Of a stretch of 12,828 nucleotides of DNA, positions 7,025 through 12,828 are shown one piece after another (within the stretch, counting starts at the first letter, position 1; every line of letters begins with the position of its first letter). The translations under genes were made by a program, and so were the position numbers. The DNA comes from Bryobacterales bacterium (GTDB lineage Bacteria; Acidobacteriota; Terriglobia; Bryobacterales; Bryobacteraceae), in NCBI GenBank assembly GCA_003142355.1, contig PLMF01000217.1, positions 2,224 to 15,051 of the forward strand. The letters are read 5' to 3'. A model generated the notes under the pieces. The model was not told the DNA's origin, did no database searches, and worked only from the letters and a program-made list of their open reading frames with translations.

Positions 7025-7367
7025 CCATTTTCCGCACTTTTTTGGGGGTCTGTGTGTGTTGTCAGGGGGTTAGGAGCCAGTTCGGTTACTTTTTGTCACT
7101 ACAACCGTGACGTTCTCTTCCAGCTTCCGGTAGCGGCAGGTCCTGCCACCCCTCCCGACGACCCGAGCTGCGTAGAAACATGGTTGTCACCCGAGCTGCG
7201 ACTCATGACTCAGGACAATAATGGCATAAGCATCAGGACAGATCAATGGGTCAAATACGATTTGTCACTACAAGCGTTTTTCTGGATTTTCGGAACGTAA
7301 CTGCAATGGCTGCAACGTCGGGTACCCCAAAATGGTCGAACTACTACATCTGTTTGCGGAAAACGGG
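7025..7367. other. Gene-free, less GC-rich intergenic stretch with short direct repeats
   Basis: No credible gene was found on either strand. The stretch contains TTTGTCACTACAA twice in the same orientation (7092-7104 and 7261-7273, both followed after one base by CGT). ACCCGAGCTGCG also occurs twice (7161-7172 and 7189-7200, start-to-start 28 bp). The base composition is visibly lower in GC than the neighbours. It is downstream of both flanking genes, so promoters are not expected. Old insertion debris or an unrecognised small RNA are possible readings. Confidence 0.4.
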
Positions 7368-8810
7368 TTAGGCGATATCCGAGGGTCTTTCCGCGGATTC
7401 GTCTTCCGCTTCCAGCGCGCCCTCGCCCTCGGGGTCCACGGCCCCTTGAAGCTGGTAACGGGCGATGAGCCGCTGGATGGTGCGGCGGTCGAGATCGAGG
7501 ACGGCAGCCGCGCGGCGGCGGTTCCATCCGGTCTCCTCCAGCACCAGTTGCAGGTAGCGGCGCTGGAACTCCTCCATGCTGGGACGGTCGGCGATCAGGC
7601 GATGCTCGGGATGGCCGCCGCCCGCGGCTTTCGACCGGACGGCGGCGATCTCCGGCGGCAGGCAATCGATGGTGATCAGCCCGCCCGAGGAAAGCGCCAC
7701 GGCGCGCCGCAAGGCGTTCTCGAGTTCCCGGACGTTGCCTGGAAAGTCATGGGCGGCGAGCGCCTCCATGGCTTCGCGGCTGAGGTGCGGCGGCGGCTGA
7801 TCGGGGTTGCGGAAGACGCGCAGGAAGTGCGCGGTGAGCAGTTCGACGTCGCCCGTGCGCGCCCGCAGCGGTGGCAGCTCGATCGAGAGGACGCTCAGGC
7901 GGTAGAACAGATCGGAACGGAAGCGGCCCGCCGCCGCCATTTCGCGCAGCGGCGCGTTGCTGGCGCCAATCACCCGGACATCGACGCGGCGCGTCTCGGT
8001 GGCGCCGACGCGGCGCACTTCGCCGCTCTGCAGCACGCGCAGCAAACTGGCCTGAAAAGCCGGGCTGGTGGAGGCCAGCTCGTCGAGAAACAAAGTGCCG
8101 CCGCCGGCGGCTTCGAAGAGGCCGGCGCGCTCGGTGGCGGCGCCGGTGAACGCGCCGCGCGTGTGTCCGAACAACTCGGCCTCGAGCAGGGTATCGGTGA
8201 GCCCCGAGCAGTTCACGGAAAGGAACGGGCGGGCGGAGCGCACGCTGAAATCGTGGATGGCGCGGGCCGCCAGCTCCTTGCCCGTTCCCGATTCGCCCAT
8301 GATGAGGACCGTGGCGTCGGTGCGGGCGGCCTGGGCGATCAGCTTGTAAACCATCGCCATGGGCGCGCTGCGTCCCACCAGTCCGGAATGGGAAAGTTTC
8401 GTCTCGGTCGGTTCCGAATCGGGGGACGCCGCGGCCTCGCGGCGCGCGTCGAGGAAACGCCGCAGCAGCGCCACCACGGCCGAAATCTCGAAGGGCTTGC
8501 CGATGAAATCGCTGGCGCCGCGCGCCACCGCTTCGACGGCGGCCTCGAGCGAGCCCTGCGCGGTCATGAGGATGATGGGCAGGCCGGCGCCGGCCCCGCG
8601 CAGCGATTCCACCAGCTCGAGACCGCTGAGGTCGGGCATATAGATATCGCTCAGCACCGCGTCGAACTGGCCGCTGGAGACGGCTTCCAGCGCCTCGCGC
8701 CCGGTCCGGGCGGAGGTCACGCGGAAACCGTTGAGGGTGAGCCCGGTTTCCAGCATCAGCCGGATGGAGCGTTCGTCGTCGGCGATCAGAATGTGTGGTT
8801 GTTGAGACAT
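7368..8810 (-). CDS. NtrC-type sigma-54-dependent response regulator
   Basis: A 480-residue cytoplasmic transcription activator with complete three-domain architecture. Receiver (about 5-120): acidic pair D11-D12, phospho-acceptor D55 (L-S-D-I-Y-M-P), T83 and K105. AAA+ domain (about 143-370): Walker A G-E-S-G-T-G-K-E at 172-179; the sigma-54 contact loop G-A-F-T-G-A at 219-224, intact; Walker B G-G-T-L-F-L-D-E at 237-244; F-R-S-D-L-F-Y-R around 297-304 with the arginine finger; F-P-G-N-V-R-E-L at 356-363. A Fis-type helix-turn-helix spans about 428-452. An acidic tail of some 25 residues follows the DNA-binding helix, which is unusual. Its ATG (8808-8810) lies 3 nt after the stop of the kinase gene with no clear Shine-Dalgarno, so translation is probably coupled. 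The kinase upstream is the expected phosphate donor. Confidence 0.94.
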   Translation of the reverse strand: MSQQPHILIADDERSIRLMLETGLTLNGFRVTSARTGREALEAVSSGQFDAVLSDIYMPDLSGLELVESLRGAGAGLPIILMTAQGSLEAAVEAVARGASDFIGKPFEISAVVALLRRFLDARREAAASPDSEPTETKLSHSGLVGRSAPMAMVYKLIAQAARTDATVLIMGESGTGKELAARAIHDFSVRSARPFLSVNCSGLTDTLLEAELFGHTRGAFTGAATERAGLFEAAGGGTLFLDELASTSPAFQASLLRVLQSGEVRRVGATETRRVDVRVIGASNAPLREMAAAGRFRSDLFYRLSVLSIELPPLRARTGDVELLTAHFLRVFRNPDQPPPHLSREAMEALAAHDFPGNVRELENALRRAVALSSGGLITIDCLPPEIAAVRSKAAGGGHPEHRLIADRPSMEEFQRRYLQLVLEETGWNRRRAAAVLDLDRRTIQRLIARYQLQGAVDPEGEGALEAEDESAERPSDIA

Positions 8811-8813
8811 GCG

Positions 8814-11339
8814 TCAGACCAGGCGCCCTGAATCAAGTGTACTCTCGGTGGCTCTCGCGGTCTCCGCGCGCGGGAGGCGCAGGGTGAACGTGGAGCCGGC
8901 GCCCACTTCACTTCCGACCGCGACCGAGCCGCCGTGCAATTCCGCGATTTCGCGGACCAGCGACAGGCCCAGGCCCGTGCCGGGCACGCCGGCGTCTTCG
9001 ACGCGCGATACGCGGTAGAATTTCTCGAAGATGCGCGCCAGGTTGGCTTCGGAAATCCCATAGCCTTGGTCCGCCACCTGGATGGAGACTGAAGCATCGT
9101 CGCTCGAAGCGGAGACCGTGACAGCGGTTCCGCCGGGACTGTACTTGATGGCGTTGGAAACCAGGTTCTCGACGGCCCGCGAGAGCAGGTCGGCGTCGCC
9201 GACCAGCGTGGGCAAGCCGTCGGCGAAGTTGCGCACCAGGCGGATTCCGTGCTGTCCGGCCACGGGCTCGAGCAGCAGCAGGATGCGCTCGATCAGCGTC
9301 TCGACGCGCAGCGGAGAGGGCCGCAACACGATTACGCCGGATTCCAGCCGCGTGATATCGAGATACTCGGCGATCATGCGGGCGAGGCGCTTGACCTCGT
9401 CATTGATGGCCAGATTCATCTCGCGGCGGCGTTCCGCGCCGACGTCGTAATCCGCCAGTAACTCGGTCATGCCCTGGATGGCGGTGAGGGGCGTGCGCAT
9501 TTCGTGCGAGACCAGCGAGATGACGTCGTTCTTGGTCTGTTGCAGCTCGTGCTGGCGCGTAACGTCGGAGAGCGATGCCACGATGCCGAGCACCGGCCCG
9601 TCGCCGGCATCGCCGGCCGAGACGGGGGCCATGCGCAAGGTATAGTGCCGCGGGCGCGCGCCGCGGACCACGATTTCACGGTCGATTCTGACGCCATCGC
9701 GCACCAGCCGCGAAAGCGTATCGTCATCCAGCGTTCCCGCCAGCCGCCGCTGCAGGTTCTGGCCCACCAGCCCGCGCGCCGTGGATCCCAAAATGGCGCC
9801 GGCGCTGCGATTGGCGAATGTGATGCGCCCGTCGGGGGCGGCGATGACGAGGCCATCTTCCACCGAGCGCAGCGCCAGGTCCACGAACTTGGCGCGCTCG
9901 AGCAGGCGTGCGTTGAGTTCGCTGAGCGTGCGGGCTTTCCACTCCAGGCCCTTGGGCAGCCAGCCGCGCGCCAGCGTGACGGGACCGCCCTTGACCCAAT
10001 GATGGTAGGGGCCGGCGATGCCGGAACCGGCCGGCGCCAGCAGGTCGCCCGAATACGCCAGCTCCTCGATGTTGGCATCCAGGCGCGCGCTGGCGTCGAG
10101 CGAACGGAGCAGCAGTCCCAGGACGCCGGCGGAGGCGAACGACACCAGGCCAGGCGCCAGCGGTGGCAACACCAGGAACCGGGTAAATGCGAAATAGCTG
10201 GCCAGTAATACCGCCCCCGCCACTCCTGCCAGTACCGCAAGCTGGCGGAGCAATTCGTGTCCGCCCTGGGCGGCCTCCAGCAGCCCCACGGTAACGGCGG
10301 CGATCAGCGCCGCCCAGAAGAACGCCGTCCAATCCGAGGGGTCGGAATAGAACCGCGAGCGCAGAATGGTGCTCACCGTGTTGGCCAGCACCTCGACTCC
10401 CGGCGTCAGCGACCCGTGCTGGTCGGCGCGCGCATCGGTGTGGCGCACGAACGGGGAAGCGATGCGATCGCCCAGGGAGGGGGCGGTGGCGCCGATCAGA
10501 ACATACTTGCCGTGGAGCTTCTCGCGAGGCACACGGCCTTCTATTACGTCCGCCAGGCTGTAGGTGTGGGGGCCGAACGATCCAGCGGGGCCTATGAAGT
10601 CGATGGTCATGCGGCCGCCGCGCATGACCCGAGCCAGGTTGGCGCGGCCCTGCGCCAGCACAATCAAGACGGGGGACGCGGAGGTGTCCAGCGGAATCGT
10701 GCGCGCACCGAGCTGCAGCGCCCGAGGCGTGAGGGTGACGCCCTGTTCCGGAGTGCCATCGGCGATGCGTACGGCTTCCACGGCCATGGCCCGGAAAGCC
10801 TGGCCGGCATCATCGGCGGCGCGAACGGAGATCTGCCGTGCCACGCCATCGAGTTCGGTCTCGACGTCGACATGGCCCACGGCGGCGGCCGTGCGCTCGA
10901 TCTCGGGCAGCGGCCGAAGCCAGCTCGAGGGGCGCCCGTGCACCGGGGATTCGGCCAACTGCGCGGCCACCACCACGTTTCCCGCGCGGCCGATCGAGCG
11001 GGCCAGGGCATTGTCGTCTTCCTGGGTGGTGGAGTCGGACAAGAGCACGTCGACCGCGATGACCTTGGGTCGTGCGGCCGCGATCGCGTCGATGGCGCGG
11101 GCCATCACCTGGCGCGACCAGGGGAATTGTCCAAAACGCGCGAGGCTCAGTTCATCGATGGCGGCGATGACAATGTCATCCGGCTCTGGAAGCGGCCCCC
11201 GCGCGCGCATGAGCCAGTCCTCGGTATAGCGGCTGATGCCCGATGCCCGCCAGTCCACCAACATGCCGAGCGACGCGGAAACGGCCACCACCACGAGGGT
11301 CCCCGCGATCTTGCCGGCCTTGCCTTGAGTCGTCAGCAT
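8814..11339 (-). CDS. CHASE2-PAS sensor histidine kinase
   Basis: An 841-residue membrane kinase. Segment order: transmembrane helix at about 10-28; a large periplasmic CHASE2 domain at about 30-335 (hallmarks D-W-L-M-R-A-R, V-I-A-A-I-D-E-x-S-L, F-G-Q-F-P-W-S-R, V-I-A-V-D-V-L, then G-K-Y-V-L-I-G-A-T-A near 277-286); three transmembrane helices at about 338-357, 364-386 and 389-411; a linker; a PAS domain at about 483-600; HisKA with S-H612-E-M-R-T-P-L; HATPase_c with N729 in the N-box, D757-Q-G in G1, F-E-K-F-Y in the F-box and G-T-G-L-G-L-S at 787-793. All catalytic motifs are intact. CHASE2 domains sense extracytoplasmic signals whose ligands are mostly unknown. It is first in a two-gene operon with the sigma-54 activator. 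The ATG at 11337-11339 has GGTGA 4 nt upstream, a weak ribosome-binding site, and a sigma-54 promoter candidate 33 bp upstream. Confidence 0.93.
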   Translation of the reverse strand: MLTTQGKAGKIAGTLVVVAVSASLGMLVDWRASGISRYTEDWLMRARGPLPEPDDIVIAAIDELSLARFGQFPWSRQVMARAIDAIAAARPKVIAVDVLLSDSTTQEDDNALARSIGRAGNVVVAAQLAESPVHGRPSSWLRPLPEIERTAAAVGHVDVETELDGVARQISVRAADDAGQAFRAMAVEAVRIADGTPEQGVTLTPRALQLGARTIPLDTSASPVLIVLAQGRANLARVMRGGRMTIDFIGPAGSFGPHTYSLADVIEGRVPREKLHGKYVLIGATAPSLGDRIASPFVRHTDARADQHGSLTPGVEVLANTVSTILRSRFYSDPSDWTAFFWAALIAAVTVGLLEAAQGGHELLRQLAVLAGVAGAVLLASYFAFTRFLVLPPLAPGLVSFASAGVLGLLLRSLDASARLDANIEELAYSGDLLAPAGSGIAGPYHHWVKGGPVTLARGWLPKGLEWKARTLSELNARLLERAKFVDLALRSVEDGLVIAAPDGRITFANRSAGAILGSTARGLVGQNLQRRLAGTLDDDTLSRLVRDGVRIDREIVVRGARPRHYTLRMAPVSAGDAGDGPVLGIVASLSDVTRQHELQQTKNDVISLVSHEMRTPLTAIQGMTELLADYDVGAERRREMNLAINDEVKRLARMIAEYLDITRLESGVIVLRPSPLRVETLIERILLLLEPVAGQHGIRLVRNFADGLPTLVGDADLLSRAVENLVSNAIKYSPGGTAVTVSASSDDASVSIQVADQGYGISEANLARIFEKFYRVSRVEDAGVPGTGLGLSLVREIAELHGGSVAVGSEVGAGSTFTLRLPRAETARATESTLDSGRLV

Positions 11340-11371
11340 GGGGTCACCGAATCAGTTCCGCGAGGTTATTG

Positions 11372-11387
11372 GGCAAGCCGAAGGCCA
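11372..11387 (-). promoter_or_regulatory. Candidate sigma-54 (-24/-12) promoter for the kinase-regulator operon
   Basis: The minus strand reads TGGCCTTCGGCTTGCC. It has the invariant GG-N10-GC spacing, TGGC at -24 and TTGC at -12, matching the consensus TGGCACG-N4-TTGCA at the critical bases. Predicted transcription start is about 11361, leaving a leader of some 22 nt with GGTGA in front of the ATG at 11339. The second gene of the operon is itself a sigma-54 activator. Confidence 0.55.
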
Positions 11388-11395
11388 CCTTTCGT

Positions 11396-11424
11396 AGGAT
11401 ATAGACTATTTAGAATCAGATCAA
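11396..11424 (-). promoter_or_regulatory. Alternative sigma-70-type promoter for the kinase-regulator operon
   Basis: The minus strand has TTGATC (11424-11419), 17 bp, then TATCCT (11401-11396). Both boxes match their consensus at four of six positions. It would give a leader of about 50 nt. It could supply basal expression, or be a chance feature of this AT-rich patch. Confidence 0.25.
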
Positions 11425-11431
11425 TGCATTC
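11419..11431 (+). promoter_or_regulatory. IHF-like site between palindrome and sigma-54 promoter
   Basis: GATCAATGCATTC matches WATCAANNNNTTR at 7 of 9 defined positions. It sits in an AT-rich patch (11395-11430) about 60-70 bp upstream of the predicted sigma-54 start, the usual place for a DNA bend. It is a short degenerate motif, so chance is possible. Confidence 0.3.
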
Positions 11432-11450
11432 GGTCGCGCAGAGACAGGGT

Positions 11451-11461
11451 GGCAAATTGCC
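11451..11461. promoter_or_regulatory. Perfect short palindrome, candidate upstream activator site
   Basis: GGCAAATTGCC has perfect 5-bp arms around one base. Its centre is about 95 bp upstream of the predicted sigma-54 start and 112 bp upstream of the divergent small-protein gene. It is a plausible binding site for the Fis-type domain of the operon's own regulator. A looser 16-bp dyad, GGTGTC-N4-GACGCC at 11541-11556 (5 of 6 pairs), is a second candidate. Confidence 0.3.
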
Positions 11462-11520
11462 GCACTTTGAGGCGAAACCAAGCGCCCCAGAGGCCACCCG
11501 GTATCCGTCCACCTTTACCA

Positions 11521-11551
11521 CCCCCGTAGGGTAACATCCGGGTGTCGGGGG
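11521..11551 (+). other. Potential leader hairpin before the small secreted protein
   Basis: CCCCCG (11521-11526) can pair with CGGGGG (11546-11551) across a 19-nt loop, ending 16 nt before the ATG at 11568. The 3' arm carries the only purine-rich, Shine-Dalgarno-like stretch nearby, and it is too far from the ATG for normal use. No clear promoter was recognised for this gene. Confidence 0.25.
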
Positions 11552-11567
11552 ACGCCTTTTAGTTACT

Positions 11568-11969
11568 ATGACCAAAAAGCTGCTTTTTGTAGTTACGATT
11601 CTGCTTGTGGTAGCGTTCGCCGCGATGGCGGCGGATGTCACCGGCAAGTGGGTTTATGAGCAAGCCGGCCGCGGCGGTGGCAACCCCACCCAGGTGACCC
11701 TTACCCTTAAGGCCAGTGGAAGCACGCTGACCGGCAGTATGGTGCGGCCTGGCCGCGGCGGCGATCCCATGGAAAGCGCGATCTCCGAAGGCAAGATCGA
11801 TGGCGACAACATCTCCTTCAAGGTCACCATGCAGATGGGCGGCAATTCGATGACGACAGAGTACACCGGCATGGTTTCCGGCAACGAGTTGAAGTTGAAG
11901 ATCACTCGTCCGGGTCGCGATGGTGCGCCGATGGTCACCGAAGCCACAGCCAAGCGGTTGGCAGATTAA
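11568..11969 (+). CDS. Small exported beta-rich protein of unknown function
   Basis: A 133-residue protein with a clear signal peptide: K3-K4, a hydrophobic run at 5-18, and a cleavage signal around A-M-A-A at 19-22. The mature part starts D-V-T-G-K-W. It alternates hydrophobic and polar residues in strand-like blocks (L-T-L-K-A-S-G-S-T-L-T-G; G-K-I-D-G-D-N-I-S-F-K-V; G-N-E-L-K-L-K-I), a pattern like lipocalin-type or half-barrel proteins. A motif near G-R-x-G-x-P recurs three times, at residues 34-40, 62-67 and 116-121. I do not recognise a named family; short secreted proteins beginning D-V-[ST]-G-K-W are, from memory, frequent in Acidobacteriota. No Shine-Dalgarno is visible. It is divergent from the kinase operon and is followed by a strong terminator. 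Confidence 0.8.
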   Translation: MTKKLLFVVTILLVVAFAAMAADVTGKWVYEQAGRGGGNPTQVTLTLKASGSTLTGSMVRPGRGGDPMESAISEGKIDGDNISFKVTMQMGGNSMTTEYTGMVSGNELKLKITRPGRDGAPMVTEATAKRLAD

Positions 11970-12010
11970 CATTCACCCGAGTCCGGCCGCTGTGCCGGTA
12001 AGGTAAGATC

Positions 12011-12058
12011 AGGCGGCCCTTCCCGCAGTTCTGCGTGGGAGGGCCGCCTTTCGTTTTT
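12011..12058 (+). terminator. Strong intrinsic terminator of the small secreted protein gene
   Basis: The 5' arm 12011-12026 pairs with 12033-12049 around a loop AGTTCT: 16 pairs with one bulged T and one T-G wobble. TTCGTTTTT follows. The T-run points rightward, so it acts on plus-strand transcription, and it abuts the stop codon (12058-12060) of the convergent flavoenzyme gene. The other flank lacks a T-run for the opposite direction. Confidence 0.85.
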
Positions 12059-12828
12059 CAGGGGGGCGGGAAAGCCCGCAAATACTGCACGGGCGGGTTG
12101 ATTTCCGCGCCGAGCGTCCCGGCGGCGTCGAGCGGGAAGTAGGGATGGCGCAGGAATTCGCGCCCCAGCAGCACCAGGTCGGCCTTCCCCGAACGGATGA
12201 TCTCATCGGCCTGCCGCGGCGTGGTGATCAGCCCGACTGCTCCGGTGAGAATGCCGGCCTCGCGGCGGATGCGCTCGGCAAATGGAACCTGATAGCCCGG
12301 AGCGAGCGGCACCTTGGCGTGGGCCGCCGAACCGCCCGATGAGCAATCGATGAGATCGACCCCCAGCGGCCGCACACGGCGCGCCAACTCGACGGACTCG
12401 TCGGGAGTCCATCCGCCCTCGACCCAATCGGTGGCGGAAATCCGCAGGAACAGCGGCAGGTCGAGCGGCCATGCCCCGCGCACCGCCTCGGCCGCTTCCA
12501 GGGCGAAGCGAATCCGGTTTTCGAAGGACCCGCCATATTCGTCGGTGCGGCGATTGCTGAGCGGAGAAAGGAACTCATGAATCAGGTAGCCGTGCGCGCC
12601 GTGGATCTCGACTACCTGGAATCCGGCCCGGAGCGCGCGCCGCGCGGCCGCCACAAAAGCCTCGACGATGGAATGAATCCCGGCGTGCGACAGCTCGACG
12701 GGGGCGGGATCTTCGGGCTGGAACGGGACCGGGCTGGGCGCCACCGTGGGCCAGCCGCCGGCCGACTCCGGAATGGTCCCGTCGCCTTCCCACGGGCGGC
12801 GCGTACTCGCCTTGCGGCCCGCGTGCGC
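12058..12828 (-). CDS. Old yellow enzyme family flavin oxidoreductase, YqjM class (5' end beyond window)
   Basis: The minus strand reads open from the right edge to a TGA at 12058-12060: 256 residues, the C-terminal three-quarters of a protein usually about 340-370 long. The fragment starts with A-H-A-G-R-K-A-S, the hallmark of YqjM-class (thermophilic-like) old yellow enzymes. E-I-H-G-A-H-G-Y at fragment residues 74-81 gives the two substrate-binding histidines and the following Tyr. [23 protein letters not shown] follows, and the C-terminal [10 protein letters not shown] binds the FMN phosphate. Such enzymes use FMN and NAD(P)H to reduce activated C=C bonds of enals, enones or nitro compounds. 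A GTG at 12744 is an internal Val codon, not the start, because conserved sequence continues upstream of it. The physiological substrate cannot be inferred. Confidence 0.92.
   Translation of the reverse strand, partial: AHAGRKASTRRPWEGDGTIPESAGGWPTVAPSPVPFQPEDPAPVELSHAGIHSIVEAFVAAARRALRAGFQVVEIHGAHGYLIHEFLSPLSNRRTDEYGGSFENRIRFALEAAEAVRGAWPLDLPLFLRISATDWVEGGWTPDESVELARRVRPLGVDLIDCSSGGSAAHAKVPLAPGYQVPFAERIRREAGILTGAVGLITTPRQADEIIRSGKADLVLLGREFLRHPYFPLDAAGTLGAEINPPVQYLRAFPPP

Noticed and set aside
7052..7300. 82-residue plus-strand open frame in the intergenic region
   Set aside because: It has no ribosome-binding site, signal or family motif; it runs through the short direct repeats and ends by chance.
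7332..8831. 499-residue plus-strand open frame opposite the response regulator, and similar ones at 9504-10208 and 10257-11534
   Set aside because: They are antisense shadows of the regulator and kinase, whose domains are intact on the minus strand. The plus-strand products are low-complexity and His/Gly/Arg-rich without motifs.
12742..12744. GTG as the start of the flavoenzyme
   Set aside because: The frame stays open upstream and encodes the conserved H-A-G-R-K-A-S segment, so the GTG is an internal valine codon and the true start is outside the window.

Overview
The window is GC-rich, densely coded DNA from a bacterium. The gene mix points to Acidobacteriota, most likely a Solibacter/Bryobacter-like lineage. 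It holds a very large Oar-type TonB-dependent receptor with a carboxypeptidase-regulatory-like N-terminal domain, a CE15-type esterase, a CHASE2 sensor kinase with an NtrC-type regulator, a short secreted beta-rich protein, and a hyper-palindromic intergenic element. The lineage is inferred from this mix; no rRNA or other marker gene is present.

Layout. (1) Positions 1-463 (minus) are the N-terminal B12-binding part of a cobalamin-dependent radical SAM protein, cut by the window edge. (2) A 54-bp divergent gap carries two back-to-back TATAAT boxes. The rightward one lies so close to the GTG start at 518 that the SDR oxidoreductase (518-1273) is probably made from a leaderless mRNA. (3) Convergent to it is a secreted CE15-like glucuronoyl esterase (1302-2753, minus). 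(4) A 263-bp divergent region (2754-3016) holds a promoter candidate and two 17-bp direct repeats spaced 22 bp apart, followed by the TonB-dependent receptor (3017-6769, plus). (5) A gene-free stretch of 598 bp (6770-7367) contains a nested inverted-repeat element at about 6841-7024, then several short direct repeats. (6) A two-gene minus-strand operon encodes a CHASE2-PAS histidine kinase (8814-11339) and an NtrC-type sigma-54 activator (7368-8810). The region upstream of the kinase has a good sigma-54 -24/-12 site, an IHF-like site and a short palindrome, suggesting self-activation. (7) A small exported protein (11568-11969, plus) ends in a strong intrinsic terminator. (8) The 3' part of a YqjM-class old yellow enzyme (12058-12828, minus) runs off the right edge.

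How the genes may work together. The receptor, the esterase and the SDR (which resembles sugar-acid dehydrogenases) could form a small locus for plant glucuronoxylan or lignin-carbohydrate breakdown: ester cleavage outside the cytoplasm, uptake, then oxidation of the sugar acid. This is an inference from families and adjacency. The kinase/regulator pair senses an unknown periplasmic signal and needs sigma-54 for output. The only sigma-54 site I can see in the window is in front of the kinase gene itself. I found no complete mobile element, CRISPR array, tRNA or rRNA gene.
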